Counted from the stretch's first letter, positions 50,299 through 62,391 are shown. The stretch: DNA of 64,000 bases from Halomonas alimentaria (GCF_009902005.1 NZ_WUTT01000001.1:1514541-1578540); one strand, 5' to 3'. Notes: generated by a model from the letters alone, not told the origin. Translations and numbers: made by a program.

Positions 50299-52002
50299 GT
50301 GACCCGCCAGGGAGTGGCGCGGGCCCTGCTGTCGCGACGCCGGCAGCTGGAGGCGCTGGGCCTGGCCGCAGCCGCCGCCCTGCTGCTGGCGCGCCCCGAC
50401 CTGGCCACCCTGGCCGCCGGGCTGGGGCTCTTCCTGTGGGGCATGACCCGCCTGCAGGAGGCCATCAAGCGCCTCTCCGGTGGCACCCTCGACCGCTGGC
50501 TGCATGCCGCCACCTCGAAGCCCCTGCGCGCCATCGGCGTGGGGGCGGCGGCCACCGCCCTGGTGCAGTCCAGCTCGCTGGTCACCCTGCTCGCCATGTC
50601 CTTCGTGGGTGCCGGGCTGGTCGCCCTGCCCGGCGCCATCGCCCTGCTGTTCGGCGCCAACCTCGGCACCACCACTGGCGCCTGGCTGATCGCCGCCTTC
50701 GGCCTGCGCTTCGACCTGGCGGCCTTCGCCATGCCCTTCCTGGCCATCGGCCTGCTCGGTTCCCGGCTGCTGGACGACGGCCGCGCGGCCATCGCCGGGC
50801 TGCTGCTGGGCGTGGGCCTGCTGTTCCTCGGCATCGACTTCATGAAGCTGGGCTTCGCCGCCTGGCAGGACGGACTCTCGCTGGACGGCCTGGCCGGCGG
50901 CAGCGCCTGGCACTGGCCGCTGTTCGTGCTCTTCGGGGTGCTGGCCACGGTGGTGATGCAGTCGAGCCACGCCACCCTGCTGATCACCCTGGCGGCACTG
51001 GCAGGGGGACAGCTGCCCTACCTGCCCGCCCTTGCGGTGGCCATCGGCGCCAACGTCGGCACCACGGTAACCGCGGTGCTGGGGGCGCTGGGCTCGGGGG
51101 CCCCGGCCAGGCGACTGGCCGGCGCTCACGTGGCCTTCAACCTGGTCACCGCCGCCGTGGCCCTGGCCCTGCTGGTGCCGCTGGCCTGGGTGGTGGACCA
51201 GCTGGGGGCGTTTATCGGCCTGGCAGAGGATGCCTGGCCGCTCAAGCTGGCGCTCTTCCACACCCTGTTCAACCTGCTCGGCATCCTGCTGATGCTGCCC
51301 TGGATCCCGCGCCTGGCGACACGCCTCGAGCGCCTCTTCCCGCTGCCGACCCACCTCCTGCCGGCCCAGGCCCGCTATCTGACGCCGGCCGCGCTGCAGC
51401 ACGCCGATACCGCCATGGCCGCCATGGAGCAGGAGTGCCATCGCCTCAATCGCCGCGCCTACCACCTGCTCTGCTCGGCCATCCTGGTGCCCAGCGCCGA
51501 GGCGATCGGCCACCCACCCTCCCGCGAGGTAGTCGAGCGCCCTATCGCCCCCGAGGACTGGCCGACGGTCAACGCCCGCTACCATGAGCGGATCAAGCCG
51601 CTGATGGCGGAGATCCTCGATTTCTACGCGCGCATCGACGAGCCGCTGACCGATCAGCAGCAGGCCCGCCTCGAGACCCTCTACGCCCGCACCCTGCGCA
51701 TGGTCGAGGCGGTACGCTTCGGCGAGGTGCTCCAGCGCAGCCTGCTGCGCCACGCCGCCCCGGCAAGCCCCCTGCGCGCGGCCCACGACGAGATCCGCCT
51801 CGCCCTCGCCCAGGGCCTCAACCGCCTGGCCAACGACCCCGAGGCCAGCGATATCGCCGGGCCCATCGACGAGGTGCGCCAGCGCTGGCAGCGCCGCCTG
51901 GCGGAGCACCTGCGCGAACATCGCCTGGATCCCTGGCTCGCCTCCTCGTTGCTGAACGACCTGCACCAGGCCAGCCGGCTGATCGGCGCCCTGGCGGCGT
52001 AG
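50299..52002 (+). CDS. Na+/phosphate cotransporter family protein with PhoU-like C-terminus
   Basis: A 567-residue protein with GTG start one base after the yheV stop. Residues about 20-350 hold paired Na_Pi_cotrans repeats with the QSSS-type motifs ATALVQSSSLVTLLAM and TVVMQSSHATLLITL, and GANLGTTTGAW and GANVGTTVTAV. The C-terminal 200 residues are helical and resemble PhoU. Members such as NptA and YjbB move phosphate; direction is not deducible. AAGGGA at 50286-50291 supports the start. Confidence 0.88.
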   Translation: MTRQGVARALLSRRRQLEALGLAAAAALLLARPDLATLAAGLGLFLWGMTRLQEAIKRLSGGTLDRWLHAATSKPLRAIGVGAAATALVQSSSLVTLLAMSFVGAGLVALPGAIALLFGANLGTTTGAWLIAAFGLRFDLAAFAMPFLAIGLLGSRLLDDGRAAIAGLLLGVGLLFLGIDFMKLGFAAWQDGLSLDGLAGGSAWHWPLFVLFGVLATVVMQSSHATLLITLAALAGGQLPYLPALAVAIGANVGTTVTAVLGALGSGAPARRLAGAHVAFNLVTAAVALALLVPLAWVVDQLGAFIGLAEDAWPLKLALFHTLFNLLGILLMLPWIPRLATRLERLFPLPTHLLPAQARYLTPAALQHADTAMAAMEQECHRLNRRAYHLLCSAILVPSAEAIGHPPSREVVERPIAPEDWPTVNARYHERIKPLMAEILDFYARIDEPLTDQQQARLETLYARTLRMVEAVRFGEVLQRSLLRHAAPASPLRAAHDEIRLALAQGLNRLANDPEASDIAGPIDEVRQRWQRRLAEHLREHRLDPWLASSLLNDLHQASRLIGALAA

Positions 52003-52050
52003 CGCCACTCTCACCTGCCCAACAGCGCTTTCCAGTGATGACGACAGACA

Positions 52051-52100
52051 TGTGCGGATTTCCGCACACTGCCGACGACCCAGCGTGCGAAAAACCGCCC
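52051..52100 (+). promoter_or_regulatory. DctD-like upstream activating sites
   Basis: Site 1 is the palindrome TGTGCGGATTTCCGCACA (52051-52068). Site 2 is a weaker relative, CGTGCGAAAAACCGCCC (52084-52100), about three helical turns away. Rhizobial DctD sites upstream of dctA have a very similar GTGCGGAAATCCGCAC form, from memory. The pair lies 80-130 bp upstream of the sigma-54 promoter, the normal place for an enhancer. Confidence 0.75.
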
Positions 52101-52156
52101 CTTCGACGCCGGAGGGAATTCGACCAAGGTCGGACAAATGCTTTTCAATTGACTGA

Positions 52157-52169
52157 TATCAAAGCCTTT
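52157..52169 (+). promoter_or_regulatory. IHF-like site
   Basis: TATCAAAGCCTTT matches WATCAA-N4-TTR except for the last base. It lies between the upstream activating sites and the sigma-54 promoter, where DNA bending would help. Confidence 0.4.
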
Positions 52170-52178
52170 CCAGGCAGA

Positions 52179-52194
52179 TGGTCCGACCCTTGCT
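52179..52194 (+). promoter_or_regulatory. Sigma-54 (-24/-12) promoter of the TRAP operon
   Basis: TGGTCCGACCCTTGCT fits TGGCACG-N4-TTGCW with exact GG/GC spacing and two mismatches in the first half. Transcription would begin about 145 bp before the TAXI gene. The whole 52003-52350 gap is regulatory; I see no gene in it. Confidence 0.75.
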
Positions 52195-52350
52195 ATATTC
52201 ATTGCTGTGTAGCGGAATGAACGCCCTACGTTGAAAGCCGCGCCCCGACGCCGACGGCATGCCCGACAGGAGCTGCCAGACTGAGAGGGCTTCTGCCGGG
52301 CGCCAGACACCCGGGACATCACCAACGACAACATGCAATGGAGTCACGCC

Positions 52351-53334
52351 ATGCGTCTTCTCTCCACCAAGCTGCTCGCCGGCACCGTCGCCGGCACCCT
52401 GCTGGTCGCCGCCTCGGCCTCCGCCCAGGATCGCAGCGACTGGCCAGACAACTTTACCGTGGGCACCGCCAGCCAGGGCGGCACCTACTTCGTCTATGGC
52501 TCCGGCTGGGCCAACCTGATCGCCGACGAGCTGGGCATCTCCGGCGGCGGCGAGGTCACCGGCGGCCCCAACCAGAACCTCGCCCTGGTGCACACCGGTG
52601 AGCTGGCCCTGGGCCTGACCACCATGGGCCCCGCCGCCGAGGCCCTGGCCGGCGAGAGCCCGCTGGCTCCCGGCGTGCCGATGGACAACGTCTGTGCGCT
52701 GTTCCCGATGTACGAGACCCCGTTCTCCATCACCGCCCTGTCCGACAGCGGCATCGAATCGATCGCCGACATTCCCGACGGCGCCAGCATCGGCTTCGGC
52801 CCGGCGGCCTCCACTTCCGACACCTACTTCCCGGCCATCCTCGAGGAGCTGGGCGTCGACTTCGAGCGCCGCAACGGCGGCTGGAACGACCTGGGCGGCC
52901 AGCTGCAGGACGGCCTGATCGATGTCATCGCCTTCGCCGCCGGCATCCCGATCCCCGCGGTCAGCCAGCTCGAGGTGCAGACCGACATCAACATCGTCGA
53001 GTTCACCGAAGAGGAGCAGGCCCAGGTCCTCGAGGCGTTCCCGGTCTCGCCGTTCATGATCCCGGCCAGCACCTACCAGACCCTCGAGGAGGACGCCCGC
53101 GCCGTCTCCATGTGGAACTTCACCATCGCCGGCTGTGATCTGCCCGAGGACTTCGTCTACGAGATCACCAAGCTGAGCATGGAGAACAACGACAAGATGA
53201 TGGACGTCCACCGCAGCGCCGCCACCAGCATCCCGGAAAACATCCAGTACAACACCGTGCTGCCGTTCCACCCGGGCGCCGTGCGCTGGTATGAGGAAAA
53301 CGGCCACGAGATCCCCGACGATCTGAAGCTGTAA
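52351..53334 (+). CDS. TRAP transporter solute-binding protein, TAXI family
   Basis: A 327-residue periplasmic binding protein. Its signal peptide runs to about residue 26 (VAASASAQD). The TAXI hallmarks are VGTASQGGTYFVYGSGWANLI and the segment NQNLALVHTGELALGLTTMG. It hands substrate to the fused permease encoded next. TAXI substrates known elsewhere include glutamate and other organic acids; none can be assigned here. ATG 52351 is preferred over ATG 52333. Confidence 0.92.
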   Translation: MRLLSTKLLAGTVAGTLLVAASASAQDRSDWPDNFTVGTASQGGTYFVYGSGWANLIADELGISGGGEVTGGPNQNLALVHTGELALGLTTMGPAAEALAGESPLAPGVPMDNVCALFPMYETPFSITALSDSGIESIADIPDGASIGFGPAASTSDTYFPAILEELGVDFERRNGGWNDLGGQLQDGLIDVIAFAAGIPIPAVSQLEVQTDINIVEFTEEEQAQVLEAFPVSPFMIPASTYQTLEEDARAVSMWNFTIAGCDLPEDFVYEITKLSMENNDKMMDVHRSAATSIPENIQYNTVLPFHPGAVRWYEENGHEIPDDLKL

Positions 53335-53351
53335 GCCGTTCCACCCTGAAC

Positions 53352-53384
53352 GCCGCCCCGGCTCCCTCACCGATCCGGGGCGGC
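53352..53384 (+). other. Intra-operon hairpin between the TAXI and permease genes
   Basis: GCCGCCCCGG (53352-53361) pairs perfectly with CCGGGGCGGC (53375-53384), 17 bp after the binding-protein stop and 38 bp before the permease ATG. Such hairpins often stabilise or partly terminate transcripts so that the binding protein is made in excess. Confidence 0.6.
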
Positions 53385-53421
53385 ATGCTTGTCGTTTCGT
53401 CCCACACCCAAGGGTGTTTTC

Positions 53422-55620
53422 ATGTCGCACTCCCCCGATTCCCGAGACGACGTCGCCGCTGACGACGTCGTCCAGCCCATCAACGCCGAGGGCGTCGATG
53501 AGGTCGCCGCCGAATCCAACCGGCGGCTCTATGCCGGCTGGCAGTGGCTGCTGTTCGGCGCCCTGGCCATCGCCTACTCGCTGTTCCACCTGGTCTCGCT
53601 GAACGTCTACCCGCTGGAGACCTGGTCGTTTCGCATCCTGCACATCGCCGGCGCCCTGATCCTCGGTTTCGGCTTCTATGCCGGCACCCGTTTCGCCGAC
53701 CAGGAGCACGAGCGCTCCGCCGCCTGGATGCGCTGGCTGAGCTACGCCCTGCTGATCCCGGCGCTCTACACCCTGGTGCGAGTGGTGATGATGTATCAGG
53801 CGATCGACGCAGGCGCCCTGCGTATCGCCCCGGAGATCGAGGCCTGGCACTTCGGCTATCCGCTGATGCTGACCACCGCCGCCGCCATCCTGCTCTCCTG
53901 GGGCTACCGCCAGGTGCGCGAGACACTCTCCCCCGCCGATCTGGTGCTGATGGTCTGTTCCCTGTCGGTGGCCGGCTACCTGCTGGTGATGTTCAACAGC
54001 CCGCTGCGCGCCTCCACCGGTACCCCTTTCGCCCCCGTCGGCATCTCCTATGCGGCCATCGCCGGCTCGCTGCTGATCCTCGAGCTGACCCGTCGGGTCG
54101 CCGGCCTGGCGCTGGTGACCATCTCGGCGATCTTCCTGATCTACGTCTTCGCCGGCCCGTACCTGCCGGGCTTCCTGGGCTACCCGGGGCTGTCCCTCAA
54201 CCGCTTCTTCAGCCAGGTCTATACCGACGCCGGCATCCTCGGGCCGACCACCGCGGTCTCGTCCACCTACATCATCCTGTTCATCATCTTCGCCGCCTTC
54301 CTGCAGGCCTCCAAGGTCGGTGACTACTTCGTCAACTTCGCCTTCGCCGCCGCCGGCCGGGCCCGCGGTGGCCCCGCCAAGGTCTCCATCTTCGCCTCCG
54401 GCCTGATGGGCATGATCAACGGCACCTCGGCCGGCAACGTGGTCTCAACCGGCTCGCTGACCATCCCGCTGATGAAGAAGGTCGGCTACCCGGCACGCAG
54501 CGCCGGGGCCATCGAGGCCGCCGCCTCCACCGGCGGGCAGATCATGCCGCCGATCATGGGCGCCGGCGCCTTCATCATGGCCGAGGTCACCGGCATCCCC
54601 TACACCGAGATCGCCGTGGCGGCGCTGATCCCCGCCATCCTCTATTTCCTGTCGATCTACTGCATGGTGGACTTCGAGGCCGCCCGCAAGGGCATGCGCG
54701 GCATGCGCAAGGAGGAGATCCCGCAATTCCGTCGCCTGGCCAAGCAGGTCTACCTGTTCACGCCGATCATCATCCTGATCGCCGCCCTGTTCATGGGCTA
54801 CTCGGTGATCCGGGCAGGCACCCTGGCCACCGCCTCGGCGGCCATGGTGAGCTGGCTCACTCCTCACCGCATGGGGCTTCGCGCCATCCTCACGGCGCTG
54901 CAGCTGGCCGGCACCATGTCGATCCAGATCATCGCCGTGTGCGCCTGTGCCGGCCTGATCGTCGGCGTCATTGCCCTGACCGGGGTCGGCGCCCGCTTCT
55001 CCTCGCTGCTGCTCGGCCTGGCCGGGGTCAGCCAGCTGCTGGCGTTGTTCTTCGCCATGTGCATCTCGATCCTGCTCGGCATGGGCATGCCGACGACCGC
55101 CGCCTACGCGGTAGCCGCCTCGGTGGTCGCCCCGGGCCTGATCGGCATCGGCATCCAGCCGCTGGTGGCGCACTTCTTCGTGTTCTACTTCGCGGTGGTC
55201 TCGGCGATCACCCCACCGGTGGCCCTGGCATCCTACGCCGCGGCGGGTATCTCCGGTGACAATGCCATGGGCACCTCGGTGGCCTCGTTCAAGATCGGCC
55301 TGGCCGCCTTCATCGTGCCCTTCATGTTCTTCTACAACCCGGCCATGCTGATGGAAGGCTCCTGGATGCAGATCCTGCGGGTCGGCGTCACCGCCACCCT
55401 GGGTATCGTGCTGCTGGCCGCCGTGGTCCAGGCCTGGTTCTTCGGCCCGGTGAAGGCCTGGCAGCGAATCGTGATGCTGATCGGTGCGCTATTCATGATC
55501 TACGGCGGCATCTACACCGATATCGCCGGCCTGGCCATCGGCACCGCGCTGTTCCTGATGCAGCGCAAGCTGCACGGCAAGGGCGGCGGGGGCGCCTCGC
55601 CGGCTTCCGCCTCGAGCTGA
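53422..55620 (+). CDS. TRAP transporter fused permease (4TM + 12TM)
   Basis: A 732-residue inner-membrane protein with about 18 hydrophobic segments. The N-terminal part (residues about 40-200) corresponds to the small DctQ-type subunit and the rest to the large DctM-type subunit, as in TAXI systems. Conserved: GLMGMINGTSAGNVVSTGSLTI, STGGQIMPPIMGAGAFIMAE and MGMPTTAAYAVAASVVAPGL. Sodium-coupled uptake is the family mechanism. A strong terminator follows. Confidence 0.92.
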   Translation: MSHSPDSRDDVAADDVVQPINAEGVDEVAAESNRRLYAGWQWLLFGALAIAYSLFHLVSLNVYPLETWSFRILHIAGALILGFGFYAGTRFADQEHERSAAWMRWLSYALLIPALYTLVRVVMMYQAIDAGALRIAPEIEAWHFGYPLMLTTAAAILLSWGYRQVRETLSPADLVLMVCSLSVAGYLLVMFNSPLRASTGTPFAPVGISYAAIAGSLLILELTRRVAGLALVTISAIFLIYVFAGPYLPGFLGYPGLSLNRFFSQVYTDAGILGPTTAVSSTYIILFIIFAAFLQASKVGDYFVNFAFAAAGRARGGPAKVSIFASGLMGMINGTSAGNVVSTGSLTIPLMKKVGYPARSAGAIEAAASTGGQIMPPIMGAGAFIMAEVTGIPYTEIAVAALIPAILYFLSIYCMVDFEAARKGMRGMRKEEIPQFRRLAKQVYLFTPIIILIAALFMGYSVIRAGTLATASAAMVSWLTPHRMGLRAILTALQLAGTMSIQIIAVCACAGLIVGVIALTGVGARFSSLLLGLAGVSQLLALFFAMCISILLGMGMPTTAAYAVAASVVAPGLIGIGIQPLVAHFFVFYFAVVSAITPPVALASYAAAGISGDNAMGTSVASFKIGLAAFIVPFMFFYNPAMLMEGSWMQILRVGVTATLGIVLLAAVVQAWFFGPVKAWQRIVMLIGALFMIYGGIYTDIAGLAIGTALFLMQRKLHGKGGGGASPASASS

Positions 55621-55670
55621 GGACCCGGCCCCGCCCAAGGCGGGGTACTGCTCCAATACAGGGAGTCCAA

Positions 55671-55706
55671 CGCAGCGAGCCCCGCCATCTGGCGGGGCTC
55701 GCTGCG
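55671..55706. terminator. Bidirectional terminator between the TRAP operon and metF
   Basis: CGCAGCGAGCCCCGCC (55671-55686) and GGCGGGGCTCGCTGCG (55691-55706) form a perfect 16-bp stem with an ATCT loop. Both flanking genes run towards it. Confidence 0.8.
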
Positions 55707-55730
55707 TCATGTGAGGTGCCGCGATCGATG

Positions 55731-56573
55731 TCAGCCGACGATATTGTCGACGATGCGCAGGCTCGGCGCCGCCTGGTTGAGCGTGTAGAAGTGCAGGCCC
55801 GGCGCGCCGCCATCGAGCAGGCGCTGGCAGAGGCGTGTGATCACCTCCTCGCCGAAGGCGGCAATGGACTCGCTGTCGTCGCCGTAGGCCTCGAGTTGCT
55901 TGCGCATCCAGCGAGGAATCTCGGCCCCGCAGGCGTCGGAGAAGCGTGCCAGCTTGGCATAGTTGGTGATCGGCATGATGCCCGGCACGATGGGCGCCTC
56001 GACGCCCAGGGCACGCGCCCGGTCCACGAAGTGGAAGTAGGCGTCGGCGTTGAAGAAGTACTGGGTGATGGCGAGGTTGGCACCGGCCTTCACCTTGCGG
56101 GCGAAGTTCTCGACGTCACGCTCGAAACTGGGCGCCTGGGGATGCGACTCCGGATAGGCGGCCACGGCAATCTCGAAGTGATCGCCGGTCTCCTCGCGGA
56201 TGAACTCCACCAGCTCGTTGGCATAGCGGAACTCGCCGATGCCGCCCATGCCCGAGGGCAGGTCGCCACGCAGCGCCACCAGGTTGTCGATGCCCTCCTC
56301 GCGGTAACGGGCCAGCAGGTCGCGCAGTTGCGCCTTCTCGCTGCCGATGCAGGAGAGGTGCGGCGCGGTGGTGATGCCCGCCTCACGGACCTGGCGCACG
56401 GTGTTCAGGGTGCGGTCCTGGGTGGAGCCACCGGCGCCGTAGGTCACCGAGAAGAAGCGCGGCGAGCGCTCGGCCAGAGCGTCGCGCACCCCGATCAGCT
56501 TCTCGCGGCCGGCCTCGGTGTTGGGCGGGAAGAATTCGAAGCTGATGCCCAGCGGGTGTTGCTGCGTGCTCAT
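55731..56573 (-). CDS. metF: Methylenetetrahydrofolate reductase
   Basis: A 280-residue FAD-containing TIM-barrel enzyme that makes 5-methyltetrahydrofolate for methionine synthesis. Seen: ISFEFFPPNTEAGREKL, FFSVTYGAGGSTQDRT, PHLSCIGSEKAQL, NLVALRGDLPSG, and ITQYFFNADAYFHF. TGAGGAGACCC precedes the ATG on the minus strand. An AEC permease gene is divergent from it. Confidence 0.96.
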   Translation of the reverse strand: MSTQQHPLGISFEFFPPNTEAGREKLIGVRDALAERSPRFFSVTYGAGGSTQDRTLNTVRQVREAGITTAPHLSCIGSEKAQLRDLLARYREEGIDNLVALRGDLPSGMGGIGEFRYANELVEFIREETGDHFEIAVAAYPESHPQAPSFERDVENFARKVKAGANLAITQYFFNADAYFHFVDRARALGVEAPIVPGIMPITNYAKLARFSDACGAEIPRWMRKQLEAYGDDSESIAAFGEEVITRLCQRLLDGGAPGLHFYTLNQAAPSLRIVDNIVG

Positions 56574-56735
56574 CGGGTCTCCTCATGAGGCGTTTGCATG
56601 ATGGGGCCATTGTGACGAGTCTCCGTCCTCGCCACCAATGAAAGATCCGCGGTGCCATATCGATTTCATTCAAGTTGGCGACCGGCGCCACCCCGGGCAT
56701 CATGTGCCCTCGAGTCATGCAACAGGGGACATTAC

Positions 56736-57671
56736 ATGCACGCCATCGACCCCGGCGCCCTGATGGGCCCACTGTGGACCCTCCTGAGCTATGTCGCCCT
56801 GGGCTGGCTGGCCGCACGGCGTCTCGCGGTGGACCCGCGCCCCATCGCCACCCTGCTGATCTACCTGGTGGCGCCACTGACCTTCTTCCGCGGCCTGGTG
56901 CAGGGCGGCCCCACCCCCACCTACCTGTTGCTGACCCTGGCGGCCTTCGCGGTGGCCAGCCTGCTCGCCCTGCTGGTGCATCGCCTGACCCGCGGCACCT
57001 TCGCGCCCCAGGAGAGCGCCCTGCTGGCCTTCTCCGCCGGCACCGGCAATACCGGCTACTTCGGCCTGCCGGTGGCCCTGGTGCTGCTGCCGCCGGAGGG
57101 GGTCACGCTTTACCTGTTCTGTGTGCTGGGCATCACCCTCTACGAGTTCACGGTGGGCTTCTACCTGAGCGCTCGGGGGCAGTTCTCAGTGGCCGAGAGC
57201 CTGGCCAAGATCGTGCGCCTGCCGTTGATCTACGCTTTCCTGGCGGCGCTCATGGTGAGCGGCCTGGGCCTCGTGGTGCCGGCGACGGCCATGGAGGGGC
57301 TGGCGGTATTCCCGGCGACCTATACCCTGCTCGGCATGATGATCATCGGCATGACCCTGGGGCGGGTATCGCTGCGGGAGGTCGACGGGCGCTTCATCGG
57401 CGCCTGCGTGGCGATCCGCTGCGTGCTCTGGCCGCTGCTGGCACTGGGCGCGGTGGTGGGACTGCAGGCCATCGCCCCGCTCTCCCGGGAGCTGGCCATG
57501 GCGATGCTGCTGCTGGGGGTCGTTCCCATGGCCGCCAACGTGGTGGTAGTGGCCATGGAGCTGGGCATCGCCCCGGCCAAGGGGGCGCAGGCGGTACTGA
57601 TCACCACCCTGGCCGCGCCGCTGCTGATCCCCCTCTACCTGACGCTGATGATACGCCTGGCTTCACTTTAA
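56736..57671 (+). CDS. AEC (auxin efflux carrier-like) family permease
   Basis: A 311-residue membrane protein with about ten hydrophobic segments, with the family pattern NTGYFGLPVAL in the first half and VVPMAANVVVVAMELG in the second. Members export or import organic acids or unknown substrates; no assignment is possible. CAGGGGAC lies 5 bp before ATG 56736. Upstream in-frame codons to 56652 lack membrane character and a ribosome site. Confidence 0.87.
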   Translation: MHAIDPGALMGPLWTLLSYVALGWLAARRLAVDPRPIATLLIYLVAPLTFFRGLVQGGPTPTYLLLTLAAFAVASLLALLVHRLTRGTFAPQESALLAFSAGTGNTGYFGLPVALVLLPPEGVTLYLFCVLGITLYEFTVGFYLSARGQFSVAESLAKIVRLPLIYAFLAALMVSGLGLVVPATAMEGLAVFPATYTLLGMMIIGMTLGRVSLREVDGRFIGACVAIRCVLWPLLALGAVVGLQAIAPLSRELAMAMLLLGVVPMAANVVVVAMELGIAPAKGAQAVLITTLAAPLLIPLYLTLMIRLASL

Positions 57672-57701
57672 AAGGCGCCACCCAGCAGCGAAGTTGGCTC
57701 A

Positions 57702-57809
57702 AAGCTATTCCGGCGGCAGGCCTGCGAGGAGGCGCTGTGAACCCATCCCTGGGCGCTACCGACGCCATCCCTGGCGTAGGACCTCCTCTTCGGCCTGCCC
57801 CCGGCGCTT
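57702..57809 (+). repeat. Structured dispersed repeat, copy 2, between the AEC gene and ahcY
   Basis: A 108-nt imperfect hairpin with the same plan as 8682-8795. From outside: AAGC/GCTT; 4x1 internal loop (TATT/C); CCGG; C/C mismatch; 8-bp stem GGCAGGCC; 3x3 internal loop (TGC/TTC); 7-bp stem GAGGAGG; 49-nt core at 57733-57781. The CCGG-to-CCGG distance is 95 nt in both copies. It lies between two convergent gene ends, where it could end transcription. It can be read as protein on the plus strand ([14 protein letters not shown]), which is probably spurious. Confidence 0.85.
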
Positions 57810-57840
57810 CTCGCCAGTGGATCCACTGGCCCAGGATAAG

Positions 57841-59250
57841 TCAGTAACGGTAGTCGTCGGGCTTGTAGGGACCATCCACCGGCACGCCGGTGTAGTCGAC
57901 CTGGGCCTCGGTCATGCGGGTGATCACCCCGCCGAAGCCCTCCACCATATAGCGGGCCACCTCCTCGTCGAGGTGGCGAGGCAGCACGCTCACCGTGAGC
58001 GCTGCGGTTTTCTCTCCGGCCGGCAGCTCGGCGAAGCGCCCCTGGTAGAGGTGCATCTGCGCCAGCACCTGGTTGGCGAAGGAGCCGTCCATCACCCGGG
58101 AGGGGTGGCCGGTGGCGTTGCCCAGGTTCACCAGGCGCCCCTCGGAGAGCAGGATCAGGTAGTCGCGGCTGGCAGGGTCGAACTCGCCGGGCTTGCTGTC
58201 GCGATAGACCTTGTGCACCTGGGGCTTGACCTCCTCCCAGTGCCAGTGGCGGCGCATATAGCCGGTATCGATCTCGCTGTCGAAGTGGCCGATGTTGCAC
58301 ACCACCGCCCCGGGCTTGAGGGTCTGCAGCATGGCGGCGTCGCAGGCGCCGATATTGCCGGTGCAGGTCACCACCAAGTCGATGCGCGCGAGCAGGCCGC
58401 GGTCGATGCTTTCCAGGCCGAGGTTCTCGCCGTCGACGTAGGGCGAGACCACCTCATAGCCGTCCATGCAGGCCTGCATGGCGCACAGCGGGTCGATCTC
58501 CGCGACCTTGACGATCATGCCCTCCTGGCGCAGCGAGGCCGCCGAGCCCTTGCCCACGTCGCCGTACCCCACCACCAGCGCCTGTTTGCCGGCCAGCAGG
58601 TGGTCGGTGGCGCGCTTGATGGCGTCGTTGAGGGAGTGGCGGCAACCGTACTTGTTGTCGTTCTTCGACTTGGTCACGGCATCGTTGACGTTGATGGCCG
58701 GCACCCTGAGCGAGCCGCCGCGCAGCATCTCCTGCAGCCGGTGCACCCCGGTGGTGGTCTCTTCAGAGATGCCGTGGATGGCGTCGAGCAGCTCCGGGCG
58801 CTTCTCGTGAAGCAGTAGCGTCAGGTCACCGCCATCGTCGAGCACCAGGTTGGGCGCCCAGCCATCCGGCCCTGCAACGGTCTGCTCGATGCACCACCAG
58901 AACTCCTCCTCGGTCTCGCCCTTCCAGGCAAATACCGGGATACCCGCGGCGGCGATGGCGGCGGCGGCATGGTCCTGGGTGGAGAAGATGTTGCAGGAGG
59001 ACCAGCGCACGCTGGCGCCCAGGTCGATCAGCGTCTCGATCAGCACCGCGGTCTGGATGGTCATGTGGATGCAGCCGGCGATGCGGGCTCCCGCCAGCGG
59101 CCGGGACTCGCGGTACTGCTCGCGAATCGTCATCAGCGCCGGCATCTCGGTCTCGGCGATGCGGATCTCGCGACGCCCCCAGTCGGCCAGGGAAAGGTCG
59201 GCGACCTTGAAGTCCTGCGTCGCGGGCGTGGTCACGGCGGGCTGGTTCAT
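57841..59250 (-). CDS. ahcY: Adenosylhomocysteinase
   Basis: A 469-residue NAD-dependent hydrolase that removes S-adenosylhomocysteine, completing the methyl cycle with MetF and MetK encoded nearby. Seen: [19 protein letters not shown] at the N-terminus, [20 protein letters not shown]-binding [16 protein letters not shown] and C-terminal [18 protein letters not shown]. The length includes the insertion typical of the longer bacterial form. The 78-bp gap upstream shows no SAH-riboswitch pattern that I can recognise. Confidence 0.96.
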   Translation of the reverse strand: MNQPAVTTPATQDFKVADLSLADWGRREIRIAETEMPALMTIREQYRESRPLAGARIAGCIHMTIQTAVLIETLIDLGASVRWSSCNIFSTQDHAAAAIAAAGIPVFAWKGETEEEFWWCIEQTVAGPDGWAPNLVLDDGGDLTLLLHEKRPELLDAIHGISEETTTGVHRLQEMLRGGSLRVPAINVNDAVTKSKNDNKYGCRHSLNDAIKRATDHLLAGKQALVVGYGDVGKGSAASLRQEGMIVKVAEIDPLCAMQACMDGYEVVSPYVDGENLGLESIDRGLLARIDLVVTCTGNIGACDAAMLQTLKPGAVVCNIGHFDSEIDTGYMRRHWHWEEVKPQVHKVYRDSKPGEFDPASRDYLILLSEGRLVNLGNATGHPSRVMDGSFANQVLAQMHLYQGRFAELPAGEKTAALTVSVLPRHLDEEVARYMVEGFGGVITRMTEAQVDYTGVPVDGPYKPDDYRY

Positions 59251-59328
59251 GGGCTCACCTCATGGATTGCGAAGGGGACGGCGAAGGGCATGCCCCTCAC
59301 TATAGGCAGCAAGCCGAGGGGGCGACAA

Positions 59329-61038
<1,710 letters not shown>

Positions 61039-61128
61039 TTACCCTCACCCTAGCAACGGGCCCCGCGCGGCGCTGCCGGCGGGGACCGTCATTCCCTGTA
61101 AGCCTGGGCTTACATGACCTGGCTTGTC

Positions 61129-62349
<1,221 letters not shown>

Positions 62350-62365
62350 GGCGTCCTCGACCGTG

Positions 62366-62391
62366 ATGTCACGGATGTCACAACATGTCAC
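62366..62391. promoter_or_regulatory. Three tandem ATGTCAC repeats upstream of metK
   Basis: ATGTCAC occurs at 62366-62372, 62375-62381 and 62385-62391, spaced 9 and 10 bp, 17-42 bp upstream of the metK start. Close to helical phasing on one DNA face suggests a cooperative regulator site or a structured 5' leader. They do not match the MetJ box AGACGTCT. The regulator is unknown. Confidence 0.5.

Noticed and set aside
57694..57847. Small protein gene over the repeat between the AEC gene and ahcY
   Set aside because: The only conserved part is the folded repeat. Base changes follow pairing, not codons, so coding is unlikely.
59251..59328. SAH riboswitch upstream of ahcY
   Set aside because: The gap is 78 bp and I cannot find the conserved core of the SAH riboswitch or a suitable pseudoknot.
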